Shown here one piece after another: positions 39,365-47,156 of a DNA stretch of 48,139 bases (position 1 is its first letter; each line of letters opens with the position of its first letter). Made by a program: the position numbers and the translations under genes. The notes below the pieces were generated by a model. That model had not been told where the DNA came from, searched no databases, and saw only the letters and a program-made list of their open reading frames with translations. The DNA is from Competibacter_A sp003527885. GTDB lineage: Bacteria > Pseudomonadota > Gammaproteobacteria > Competibacterales > Competibacteraceae. The stretch is taken from the NCBI GenBank assembly GCA_035442025.1, contig DAORPQ010000015.1, positions 1 through 48,139 on the forward strand, given 5' to 3'.

Positions 39365-39828
39365 GCTTGGAACTGGATCTACAGGTCGCTCTGGATATGC
39401 CCGGCTTACCGGCCGAAACGGACTTGCACCGCTGGGCGGAAGCCGCGCTGGCCGGCGCGAACTATCAAAAAGACGCCGAGCTGACCATCCGCATCGTCAA
39501 CGAAGCCGAAAGTACGGCCCTAAACGAGACCTACCGCCGCAAGCAGGGGCCGACCAACGTGCTGTCTTTTCCGTTCGAATCCCCGCCCGAAGCGGAAAGC
39601 TCGCTGTTGGGCGACATCGTGATCTGCGCGCCGGTAGTGCTGCGCGAGGCCGTCAGCCAGGGCAAAACCCTGGCGGCCCACTGGGCGCATCTGGTCGCGC
39701 ATGGCGTTTTGCACCTGCTGGGCTATGATCATGACGAGGAACAGGCCGAAGCCATGGAATCTCTGGAAATCCATATTCTGCGGGGACTCGGCTATCCCGA
39801 TCCCTATGGAGACCCGCAAGACTCATGA
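39361..39828 (+). CDS. ybeY: Endoribonuclease YbeY
   Basis: A 155-residue metal-dependent endoribonuclease involved in 16S rRNA 3'-end maturation and ribosome quality control. The zinc motif HGVLHLLGYDH supplies H114, H118 and H124. The conserved TNVLSFPFE block comes earlier. Four-base overlaps join it to ybeZ and corC. Confidence 0.96.
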   Translation: MSLELDLQVALDMPGLPAETDLHRWAEAALAGANYQKDAELTIRIVNEAESTALNETYRRKQGPTNVLSFPFESPPEAESSLLGDIVICAPVVLREAVSQGKTLAAHWAHLVAHGVLHLLGYDHDEEQAEAMESLEIHILRGLGYPDPYGDPQDS

Positions 39829-40709
39829 GCGAAGAACGATCCGACACGAGCCATAAACCGTCATGGCTGGAACGTTTGAGCCTCGCCCTGACCGGCGAAC
39901 CCAAGGACCGGGAGGCGCTGCTCGAATTGCTGCGCGACGCCCAGCAGCGAGCGCTGCTGGACCCCGAAGCGCTGAAAATGATGGAAGGCGTCATGCGGGT
40001 ATCGGAAACCCAGGTGCGCGATGTCATGATTCCCCGCGCTCAGATGGTGGTGTTGGAAGACGACTGGAGCCTGGAACGCCTCATCGCCGAAGTCGTCGAA
40101 TCCGGTCACTCCCGGTTCCCGGTGATCGGTGACAACAAGGACAACGTCGTCGGCATCCTGATCGTCAAGGACCTGCTGATCCACGCGTTCGACCGGCGCG
40201 AAGATTTCGACTTGCGCGCCCTGTTGCGACCGGCCAAGTTCATCCCGGAAAGCAAGCGCCTGAACATCCTGCTCAACGAGTTTCGCAGCAACCGCTTTCA
40301 CATGGCCATCGTGGTCGACGAATATGGCGGGGTGGCCGGGGTGATCACCATCGAGGATGTGCTGGAGGAAATCGTCGGCGAGATCGACGACGAGCACGAC
40401 ACCTCGGACGGCGAAAACGCTTTTATCCGCCGGCAGGGAGATGCGTTCATCGTCAAGGCCCTCACGCCGGTCGAGGACTTCAACCAGTATTTTCAGGCCG
40501 AACTGAGCGACGAAAAGGCCGACACCATCGGCGGCTTGGTCATGGTGGAACTGGGCCGGTTGCCCAAGAGCGGCGAAACGGTCGATCTGGAACGCTTTCA
40601 TTTCCGGGTATTGCGCGCCGACAACCGGCGCATCCATCTGCTGGAACTGACGTTGCGGGCCGACAGCCAGGAAAACCCTCTTCCCGCCGCCAAATCATCG
40701 GAAGCCTGA
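39825..40709 (+). CDS. corC: CorC/YbeX CBS-domain protein
   Basis: A 294-residue cytoplasmic protein with two CBS domains (about 65-185: DVMIPRAQMVVLEDD..., then AIVVDEYGGVAGVITIEDVLEEIVGEI) and a C-terminal CorC/HlyC domain (about 200-285). The family has been linked to magnesium/cobalt efflux and to ribosome or rRNA metabolism. It overlaps ybeY by four bases; lnt starts 129 bases further on, so the next gene may have some independent control. Confidence 0.94.
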   Translation: MSEERSDTSHKPSWLERLSLALTGEPKDREALLELLRDAQQRALLDPEALKMMEGVMRVSETQVRDVMIPRAQMVVLEDDWSLERLIAEVVESGHSRFPVIGDNKDNVVGILIVKDLLIHAFDRREDFDLRALLRPAKFIPESKRLNILLNEFRSNRFHMAIVVDEYGGVAGVITIEDVLEEIVGEIDDEHDTSDGENAFIRRQGDAFIVKALTPVEDFNQYFQAELSDEKADTIGGLVMVELGRLPKSGETVDLERFHFRVLRADNRRIHLLELTLRADSQENPLPAAKSSEA

Positions 40710-40838
40710 TCCTTTTGGCGCCGTCCGTCCACGACCGCAAAGGGTGTCTGCTCGCCTCCGGTCCGCTCGCCAGGAGCGAGAAGGCTCGATTGTCCCTGGG
40801 TCAGCCGCAGAGCCATTAGCCCGCCCCCGTCACCCGCC

Positions 40839-42359
40839 ATGCCGACACTCGCTCATCCTCGCCCCCCGATTGCGGACGCGCTGGCGCTCATCGCGGGCGC
40901 GCTGATGCCGCTGGCGTTCGCGCCGTTCGGCTATTGGCCGCTGGCGATCCTGTTACCCGCCGTTTTGCTCTGGAGTTGGGAGGAGGCGACCCCGCGCCGG
41001 GCCGCGCTGCGCGGCGGGCTGTTCGGGCTGGGGATGTTCGGGTTCGGCATCTGTTGGGTTTACATCAGCCTGCACGATTACGGCAATGCGCCGGCCCCGT
41101 TCGCGGCGCTGGCCACCTTCCTCATGGTGGCCGTGATGGCGCTTTACCCCGCGCTGGCCGGCTGGCTGCTCGGCCGCTGGGCGCCGCCGGGTCCGGCGCG
41201 CTGGTTGCTGGTCTTTCCTGCGGTGTGGGGGCTGCTGGACTGGATCAGAAGTTGGTTGTTGACCGGCTTTCCCTGGCTGGCCGTGGGCTATAGCCAAACC
41301 GATACGCCGCTCGGCCAACTGGCGCCCTACCTCGGTGTGTTCGGAATCGGTTGGGCGGTCCTGTTTAGCGCCGGTTTGCTGTTGGCTATCCTGCACGCGC
41401 CTGACGGACGCCGGCGGCTGATGTGGCTGGGGCTGCTGGCAGGGTTGTGGTTGGGCGCTCGGGTTTTGGGAACGGTGGACTGGGTAGAACCGGCCGGCCC
41501 GCCGCTGCGCGTCGTTCTGGTTCAAGGCAACATCGCGCAAGATCTGAAATGGCGGCCCGATCATTTGGATCAGACCCTAGAGAGTTACGTTCAACTTAGT
41601 TTGCCGGAACACGGCCACCGCGATGTGATCGTTTGGCCGGAAACGGCCATTCCCGCTTTTTATCAAGAGGTCGCGCCGTTCTTGGAGGTGCTGGGCGAAA
41701 AGGCCCGGCAAGATCGGGTCGACTACCTCATCGGCATCCCGACTGGCTCGTGGGAAAGCAAAGCCTTTCACAACAGCGTGCTGGGCATCGGCCAGTCGAT
41801 CGGCTTCTACCACAAACGCCGGCTGTTGCCATTCGGTGAATACCTACCGCTGCGAGGGCTCTTGCTGTTTTTCCGCGATTGGGTGGCGATCCCGATGGCC
41901 GATTTTCTCCCCGGTGAACGCGATCAACCGCTGCTGCGCGCCGGTGGCCAGCCAGTCGGAATTTCGATCTGTTTCGAGGCGGTATTCGGCAGCGAAATCC
42001 GGCGGGCGCTACCCGAGGCCACGTGGTTGCTCAACCTCAGCAACGATGCTTGGTTCAAGGATTCCCTGGCCCCGCGCCAGCACCTGCAAATCGCCCGGAT
42101 GCGCGCCCTGGAATCGGCCCGTTACATGGCCCGCGCCACCAACACCGGCATTTCAGCCCTCATCGACGAGCGCGGCCGGATCGTGGCCCGAGGGGGTTTA
42201 TTTCAGGCCGAGGTCGTTCGCGGCGAGTTACAGCCGCTGCGCGGCGCGACGCCTTATGTCAGGTTCGGAGATTGGCCGGCGGTGAGCTTGATGGTATTGT
42301 CGCTGCTGTCGGGCCTGATCTCAGTCAGGCGCAAGCGCGCCACGCCCCATGAGCGATAA
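40839..42359 (+). CDS. lnt: Apolipoprotein N-acyltransferase
   Basis: A 506-residue inner-membrane enzyme that adds the third acyl chain to the N-terminal cysteine of lipoproteins. About six membrane helices (to residue 210) precede a nitrilase-type periplasmic domain with the catalytic set E268 (VWPETAIPAF), K326 (FYHKRRLLPFGEY) and C378 (ISICFEAVFG). A final helix (SLMVLSLLSGLISV) ends the protein. The last 11 bases overlap the next gene, itself encoding a predicted lipoprotein that would be an Lnt substrate. Confidence 0.95.
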   Translation: MPTLAHPRPPIADALALIAGALMPLAFAPFGYWPLAILLPAVLLWSWEEATPRRAALRGGLFGLGMFGFGICWVYISLHDYGNAPAPFAALATFLMVAVMALYPALAGWLLGRWAPPGPARWLLVFPAVWGLLDWIRSWLLTGFPWLAVGYSQTDTPLGQLAPYLGVFGIGWAVLFSAGLLLAILHAPDGRRRLMWLGLLAGLWLGARVLGTVDWVEPAGPPLRVVLVQGNIAQDLKWRPDHLDQTLESYVQLSLPEHGHRDVIVWPETAIPAFYQEVAPFLEVLGEKARQDRVDYLIGIPTGSWESKAFHNSVLGIGQSIGFYHKRRLLPFGEYLPLRGLLLFFRDWVAIPMADFLPGERDQPLLRAGGQPVGISICFEAVFGSEIRRALPEATWLLNLSNDAWFKDSLAPRQHLQIARMRALESARYMARATNTGISALIDERGRIVARGGLFQAEVVRGELQPLRGATPYVRFGDWPAVSLMVLSLLSGLISVRRKRATPHER

Positions 42360-43041
42360 GCGAAACAGCCATTCAGCCCATTGCTGCGCCCACCAAAACC
42401 GGGGCGGCCCACGAGAAGGCCCGCGGGTTGCCTTGGCGCATTGTTGCCTGCTAGGGGCGATCGGCGCGATCGGCGCGCTGCTGCTCCTGGCGAGCTGCAC
42501 CAGCACCGCACCGCCGCGCAACATCAACGACGCTTGCGCCCTTTTTGCGGGAAACGACGACTGGTTTGCCGGCGCCAGCGCGGCCAGCCGACGCTGGGGC
42601 GTTCCACTCCCGCTGCTGCTGGCGATCATCCACCAAGAATCGGCCTTTCGCGCCGACGCCCAACCGCCGCGCCTCAAGGGTTTGGGAGGGCTGCCCGGCC
42701 CCCGTCCATCGTCCGCCTTCGGCTACAGCCAAGCGCTGGATGGAACTTGGGAGCGCTACAAAGCCGCGACGGGCCATCGCGGCGCCGACCGCGACGACTT
42801 TGCCTCGGCGGTGGACTTCATCGGCTGGTACGTCGATCAAACCGCGCGCTACAACGGCATCGCCAAGAATGACGCCTACAACCACTATCTGGCCTACCAC
42901 GAAGGCCAGGACGGTTTCGCCAAAGGCACCTACCGGAGAAAAGCGTGGCTGCCCGAACGGGCGCGCCGGGTGCGCCAACAGAGCGAACGCTATCGCGCCC
43001 AACTGGCCCGCTGCGAGCCACAGCTGGCGACGCTCCCCTAA
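42349..43041 (+). CDS. Lytic transglycosylase (SLT-domain) lipoprotein
   Basis: A 230-residue protein. A basic leader of about 30 residues precedes a hydrophobic core ending LLLLASC (C50 lipidated). The SLT/lysozyme-like domain follows (about 75-190). E97 in AIIHQESAFRA is the catalytic acid, with the later FGYSQALDGTWERY and the AYHEGQDGFAKGTY block. It should cleave peptidoglycan glycan strands with formation of 1,6-anhydro ends. The long leader before the hydrophobic core is unusual. The start codon lies inside lnt with an 11-base overlap, which implies translational coupling. Cysteines at 12, 13, 32 and 33 before the lipobox are odd for an exported protein. Confidence 0.82.
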   Translation: MSDKRNSHSAHCCAHQNRGGPREGPRVALAHCCLLGAIGAIGALLLLASCTSTAPPRNINDACALFAGNDDWFAGASAASRRWGVPLPLLLAIIHQESAFRADAQPPRLKGLGGLPGPRPSSAFGYSQALDGTWERYKAATGHRGADRDDFASAVDFIGWYVDQTARYNGIAKNDAYNHYLAYHEGQDGFAKGTYRRKAWLPERARRVRQQSERYRAQLARCEPQLATLP

Positions 43042-43091
43042 ACTTGGCGCGCGGCCGGGACTTTTATCGGCGGCGTTTTGCAATCGCCAAT

Positions 43092-43120
43092 AAAAAACCG
43101 CCAGCGAATCCGGCTGGCGG
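43092..43120 (-). terminator. Intrinsic terminator reading leftward
   Basis: CCGCCAGC / GCTGGCGG stem (43098-43105 and 43113-43120) with the T-run TTTTTTA (43092-43097) on the minus strand. It should end transcription from the zinc-ribbon gene about 150 bases behind its stop, and may also slow rightward transcription from the transglycosylase gene. Confidence 0.7.
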
Positions 43121-43225
43121 TAAAGTACAGGATATTGAGCTTAAAACACGCTTCGCTGTAGAAACTAGCTTCAGCGGCCGTCAGTAAACTGCAAACCGCC
43201 GCCGGGGTAAATCAGGACGATTTGT

Positions 43226-43243
43226 AACCCGATAAGGGTTTTT
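43226..43243 (+). terminator. Weak rightward terminator
   Basis: AACCC GATAA GGGTT followed by TTT: a 5-bp stem and short T-run on the plus strand, in the 229-base gap behind the transglycosylase gene. The stem is short, so efficiency would be low. Confidence 0.35.
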
Positions 43244-43270
43244 ACTTAATTCCTCCGATAACCGTCGCTG

Positions 43271-43807
43271 CTAGAGGTCCCCGGCAACCCGCACAAACCC
43301 CGTGCCTTCACAAACCGGGCAAGGCTCGATCAGGGCGGGCGCATGAAAAACCACGCGCTCGCCGCACTGCTCGCAGCGGAGCGTTCCGGGTCCGGTCACT
43401 TCGCCGCTGCGATAGTGCTCCGCCTGGGTTTCCTCCAGCAACGCGGCCCCGAAAGCCGAAAGCTCCAAGCGCGACTGGTCCACGCCGCGCCGGAAAAAAT
43501 CCAACAACCGCTCCTCGATCAATTCCAGATCGAAGCGCATCCACTCTTTCAGATCGCGCCCGGTCGTCGCCAAATAATAGCCGGCATCTTCCAGATCGCG
43601 CCTCAGGTAACCACCGATCAAGCGGGCCTCTTCCCGCGTCAACTCGCCCAGTTCCACCGCTTTTTCCGCCGCGTGCTCGATGCTGGCGCTCAACTGTGGA
43701 AAGGCGGCCTTCTCGGCCTGTTCGAATTCTTCCAAACGACTCCTGGCTCGCTCCATCATTTGCTGGTAGGCCCGAGCGAGCCGGTTGCCTTGCAGGGGTT
43801 CGGTCAT
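43271..43807 (-). CDS. Zinc-ribbon-containing protein, YbeL/DUF1451 family
   Basis: A 178-residue protein of the DUF1451 family (E. coli YbeL), function unknown. The N-terminal two thirds are helical and charged (RAYQQMMERARSRLEEFEQAEKAAF..., GELTREEARLIGGYLRRDL). The C-terminus has a zinc ribbon, CEQC ... CPVC (RCEQCGERVVFHAPALIEPC). ATG 43807 has AGGAGA (43815-43820) seven bases upstream. The open frame extends to 43936, but the extra 43 residues are not conserved in character and lack a ribosome site. It is divergent from the pgsA-type gene. Confidence 0.88.
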   Translation of the reverse strand: MTEPLQGNRLARAYQQMMERARSRLEEFEQAEKAAFPQLSASIEHAAEKAVELGELTREEARLIGGYLRRDLEDAGYYLATTGRDLKEWMRFDLELIEERLLDFFRRGVDQSRLELSAFGAALLEETQAEHYRSGEVTGPGTLRCEQCGERVVFHAPALIEPCPVCEGTGFVRVAGDL

Positions 43808-44002
43808 GTCGTATCTCCTGAGCTGGGCCGCAACCTCAAAAAAACCGCCCCGTGTGGGGACGCGCTGGTCCATTCTAACGGCGATTCCGCTCCGCAGCTT
43901 GGCTCGCGGGCTTGAAAAATTAGGTATGCTTAGCATGGCGTGGGCGTGGGGCCGATCCGGCTTAGCGTCTCCATTTCAATCGAAGGGAAAGATTCTCGCA
44001 CC

Positions 44003-44587
44003 GTGACACCGTGGCCTTTTAAAACCCGGGACATCCCCAATCTCATCACCAGCCTACGGATCTTGCTCGTACCCCCTTTTTTGTGGCTCCTCGTGCAAGA
44101 GCGCTACGGGACGGCCTTACTGTTATTCGTCGTCGCCGGCGTTTCCGATGCGCTGGACGGCTTCCTGGCCAAGTATTATGGCTGGACCAGCGAACTGGGC
44201 GGCCTGCTCGATCCGATCGCCGATAAACTGTTGCTGATCGGGGCGCTTCTGGTGCTGGCCTGGTTGCACGAACTGCCGTCCTGGCTGGTCGCGCTAGCGA
44301 TCCTGCGCGATGCGTTCATCGTCGCCGGCGCGATCGGCTATCATCTGCTGGTCGAACGCTTCCAAGGCAGACCTTTACTGATCAGCAAGTTGAATACCTT
44401 GCTGCAACTGGTGCTGGTCTTTGCGGTCATCGTCAATTATGGGGTGTTCGCCCTGCCGTCCTGGCTGCTGACCGGCTTGATCTACCTGACCGCTCTGACG
44501 ACCGCCTGGAGCGGGGTGGCTTATGTCTGGCAATGGGGCCGACTGGCGTGGGACGCGAGGCGGGACAAATCCCCGTCCGGCGTGTGA
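44003..44587 (+). CDS. pgsA: CDP-alcohol phosphatidyltransferase, PgsA type
   Basis: A 194-residue integral membrane enzyme that transfers a phosphatidyl group from CDP-diacylglycerol, most likely to glycerol-3-phosphate for phosphatidylglycerol synthesis. The signature D-x2-D-G-x2-A-(K/R)-x8-G-x3-D-x3-D is present as SDALDGFLAKYYGWTSELGG then LLDPIADK, with Lys in place of the common Arg. Four or five membrane helices are visible. The start is GTG 44003 (MTPWPFKTRDIPNLITSLRI); the ribosome site, AGGGAAA, is far upstream. A CDP-alcohol cardiolipin synthase of the same fold is an alternative. It is convergent with the EAL-HDOD gene, with only 15 bases between. Confidence 0.82.
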   Translation: MTPWPFKTRDIPNLITSLRILLVPPFLWLLVQERYGTALLLFVVAGVSDALDGFLAKYYGWTSELGGLLDPIADKLLLIGALLVLAWLHELPSWLVALAILRDAFIVAGAIGYHLLVERFQGRPLLISKLNTLLQLVLVFAVIVNYGVFALPSWLLTGLIYLTALTTAWSGVAYVWQWGRLAWDARRDKSPSGV

Positions 44588-44602
44588 AAGCGGCCGTGAA
44601 GC

Positions 44603-45817
44603 TCAGCTTTTCAGCAGCTCGCAAGAGGCCCGGTAGGCTTCCGCCAGCGCGGTCATATAGGCATCGTTGATTTGGTTGGGTTCCAGATCCAGCATGTCGA
44701 GCGCGCTCCAATCGCAGCGCTCGTAAGCCAGGGTACAGGCCAAAATCCGGCCCAGCGGCCCCTTGTGCTGCAAAAGAGCGTCGTTGATTTCCTCTTCCAG
44801 CGGCAAGCTTTTCAAAACCAGCTCCATCGGCGCTTGGGTGATGGCGTCCAGCACCGACAACAACCCCACCGTGTAGCCGCTTTCCTTTTGCGGGATCCGC
44901 ATGGCCTCGGCCAGCAGCTCGCACATTTTGGCCCGCTCCAAAGCGACGGTGATCAAATCGCTGCGGTGCTGGTCGAGGTTGGCCAGAGAAATCAACGTGG
45001 CCCAAACCCGGACATTTTTGGTGCCCAGCAGCACGATGGCGCGCTGGATCGAGTCGATGCGGCGGGCCAGGTTGAAATAAGCCGAATTGATGTAGCGCAG
45101 TAATTTGTAGCTCAGTGAAACATCCTGCCTGATCAGCGCTTCGATGGCCTTGAGATCGATTTCGGGCTGGTGCAGCTTGGCCACCAGTTGCAATACGACC
45201 AATTGGTTGGCGGGCACCACGCCGCCGAACTTGAGCATCTTGGGCTGGGAAAAGTGATAACCCTGAAAAAAATCGAATTTCAGGCTTTGACACAGTTCCT
45301 GGACGGCCTGGGTTTCGATGCATTCCGCCATCAAGGCGACGCCGCGCTGGCGCAACAGCGGCACCAGGCGCCGCACCTCCTGTTCCGGGGTCGTCAGCAT
45401 GTCGATCTTGACGCAATCCGCGATCTCCAGCAGCGCCTGATAGGCGTCGTTGTCCGTATAATCGTCGAGGACGAAGCGGTGGCCCTGCTGGCGCAGTTTG
45501 CGCAAGGCTTCGACCAGCGGCTCGTCCACCACGATATTGCCGGTGACCTCGAACATCAGTTGCGGCGACGCGAACATTTCCAGATAGCCGCCGACCACAA
45601 AATCGCGGGCGACGTTGATGAAGGCCTTGTGCGGTCCGACCACCTGTTCGAGACCGACTTCGGTCACCGTGTTCAAGACGATCTGCGAGGTGGCGATTTC
45701 GGCGTCGAGAAACTGCGCGGAGTCCGCTCCGGCGGTCTGCCGGTAAAATAATTCGTAGCCTTCCACCTGAAAGTCGCGGTTGTAGATGGGCTGGCGAGCG
45801 AAGTAGATTTCCGTCAT
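44603..45817 (-). CDS. EAL–HDOD signalling protein (YuxH/CdgJ type) with degenerate EAL domain
   Basis: A 404-residue cytoplasmic protein. The N-terminal half is an EAL-like domain: YFARQPIYNRDFQVEGYELFYR, where the E-A-L motif reads E-L-F; FVLDDYTDND in place of DDFGTG; and KIDML. The C-terminal half is an HDOD domain (ISYKLLRYINSAYFNLARRIDSIQRAIVLLG). Loss of the catalytic EAL residues indicates that it does not cleave c-di-GMP. Related proteins influence motility or act as signalling scaffolds. ATG 45817 gives the family start MTEIYFARQPIYNRD. It is divergent from the AI-2E-type gene, with a 248-base gap in which no clear promoter or RNA was recognised. Confidence 0.9.
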   Translation of the reverse strand: MTEIYFARQPIYNRDFQVEGYELFYRQTAGADSAQFLDAEIATSQIVLNTVTEVGLEQVVGPHKAFINVARDFVVGGYLEMFASPQLMFEVTGNIVVDEPLVEALRKLRQQGHRFVLDDYTDNDAYQALLEIADCVKIDMLTTPEQEVRRLVPLLRQRGVALMAECIETQAVQELCQSLKFDFFQGYHFSQPKMLKFGGVVPANQLVVLQLVAKLHQPEIDLKAIEALIRQDVSLSYKLLRYINSAYFNLARRIDSIQRAIVLLGTKNVRVWATLISLANLDQHRSDLITVALERAKMCELLAEAMRIPQKESGYTVGLLSVLDAITQAPMELVLKSLPLEEEINDALLQHKGPLGRILACTLAYERCDWSALDMLDLEPNQINDAYMTALAEAYRASCELLKS

Positions 45818-46065
45818 GAACGTGCCTCAATCGGAGCGGCGCTGATTCGATAAATTGTACCAGAAAAGGAACAAAACTCCGCCATGACAAATGATCGGGC
45901 CTAGCCACCCAAACGCCATGCCGGCATCGACTCCCCCGGAAGCCGCTTTCACCCGTCCCGTGCGCCAATCGCGCGGCGCGTCAGACCGTGTTAGGCGCAC
46001 CCGCCCCCACGCTCGCTCTTGGCTGGTCCGAACCGTTTCAACGTCCTTTTCGTGAGGAATAGTAC

Positions 46066-47121
46066 ATGCTTCGCGGGTCACAAACACGCTTCTGGTCGAT
46101 CGTGGGATTGGTTTTTCTGGGCGGGATTTACCTGCTGGCCCCCGTGCTGACCCCGTTTCTGTTTTCGGCGCTGCTCGCTTATCTGGGCGATCCGCTGATC
46201 GACTGGCTGGAAACGCACAAAATCTCGCGTTCCTGGGCGGTGACGCTGGTGTTCGGCGCCTTGCTCCTGCTGGTTTTGGTGTTGTTGCTGCTGCTCATCC
46301 CGCTTTCGGCACACCAGTTCAAAGCGCTCATGCAGCGCCTGCCGACCTATGTCGATTGGTTTCAAGCCAGTATCCTGCCGTGGCTGCGGGATACGCTGGG
46401 CCTCGATCCAGAGATGTTCGATCTGGGCTACCTGCGAACGCAACTGACGGCTTACGCGCAGGAAATCGGCCATCTGGCCAGCGGCCTGATGGAATCCTTT
46501 CGGGCCTCCTACACCGCCGTCTTCAACTGGCTGGCCAATCTGGTGCTGGTCCCCGTGGTGACCTTTTATTTCCTGCGGGACTGGGATGAGTTGGTCGCCA
46601 AGCTTCATGCCATGGTGCCACGGCGCATCGAACCGACGGTGAGCCGCTTGGCGCAAGAGTCGGACGAGGTGATCGGCGCGTTCCTGCGCGGCCAGTTCAT
46701 CGTGATGGGGGCGCTGGGGATCATGTACTCGGCGGGGCTAGCGATCGTGGGCTTGGAGTTCTCGCTGCTGATCGGGCTGTTGGCGGGGCTGGTCAGCTTC
46801 GTGCCTTATCTGGGCCTGATCGTCGGCATCGCCGTCGCCAGCGTCGCCGCCGTGCTGCAATTCCAAAACTACCTCAGCATCGTCCCGGTGCTGGTCGTGT
46901 TCGGGGTCGGTCAGCTGATCAGCGATTTTATCCTGACGCCGCGACTGGTCGGCGACCGTATCGGCTTGCATCCGGTGGCCGTACTGTTTGCGGTGCTGGC
47001 CGGAGGTCATCTGTTCGGCTTCTTCGGCATTTTGCTGGCGCTGCCGATCGCGGCGGTCATCGCGGTGGTGCTGCGCCACGCCCACGACGAATACCTGCAA
47101 AGCAGGTTCTATCGCCAATAA
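46066..47121 (+). CDS. AI-2E/PerM family transporter
   Basis: A 351-residue inner-membrane protein of the AI-2E exporter/PerM permease family. About seven or eight hydrophobic helices are visible, with an amphipathic loop region between about 80 and 150. The family blocks are LGDPLIDWLE early, VPVVTFYFLRDWDEL in the middle, then GLVSFVPYLGLIVGI and LTPRLVGDRIGLHPVAVLFAVLAGGHLFGFFG. The substrate is unknown; some members export autoinducer-2 and others act as sodium/proton antiporters. ATG 46066 has GAGGAA (46054-46059) six bases upstream. The phytase-like lipoprotein gene follows after 35 bases in the same direction. Confidence 0.9.
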   Translation: MLRGSQTRFWSIVGLVFLGGIYLLAPVLTPFLFSALLAYLGDPLIDWLETHKISRSWAVTLVFGALLLLVLVLLLLLIPLSAHQFKALMQRLPTYVDWFQASILPWLRDTLGLDPEMFDLGYLRTQLTAYAQEIGHLASGLMESFRASYTAVFNWLANLVLVPVVTFYFLRDWDELVAKLHAMVPRRIEPTVSRLAQESDEVIGAFLRGQFIVMGALGIMYSAGLAIVGLEFSLLIGLLAGLVSFVPYLGLIVGIAVASVAAVLQFQNYLSIVPVLVVFGVGQLISDFILTPRLVGDRIGLHPVAVLFAVLAGGHLFGFFGILLALPIAAVIAVVLRHAHDEYLQSRFYRQ

Positions 47122-47156
47122 CGCGGCGAAACTCTCCCGCGCCGCACGGAACCCAC

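Noticed and set aside
45818..46065. Possible small RNA in the 248-base gap between the EAL-HDOD and AI-2E-type genes
   Set aside because: No promoter-terminator pair or stable stem-loop series was recognisable by eye.
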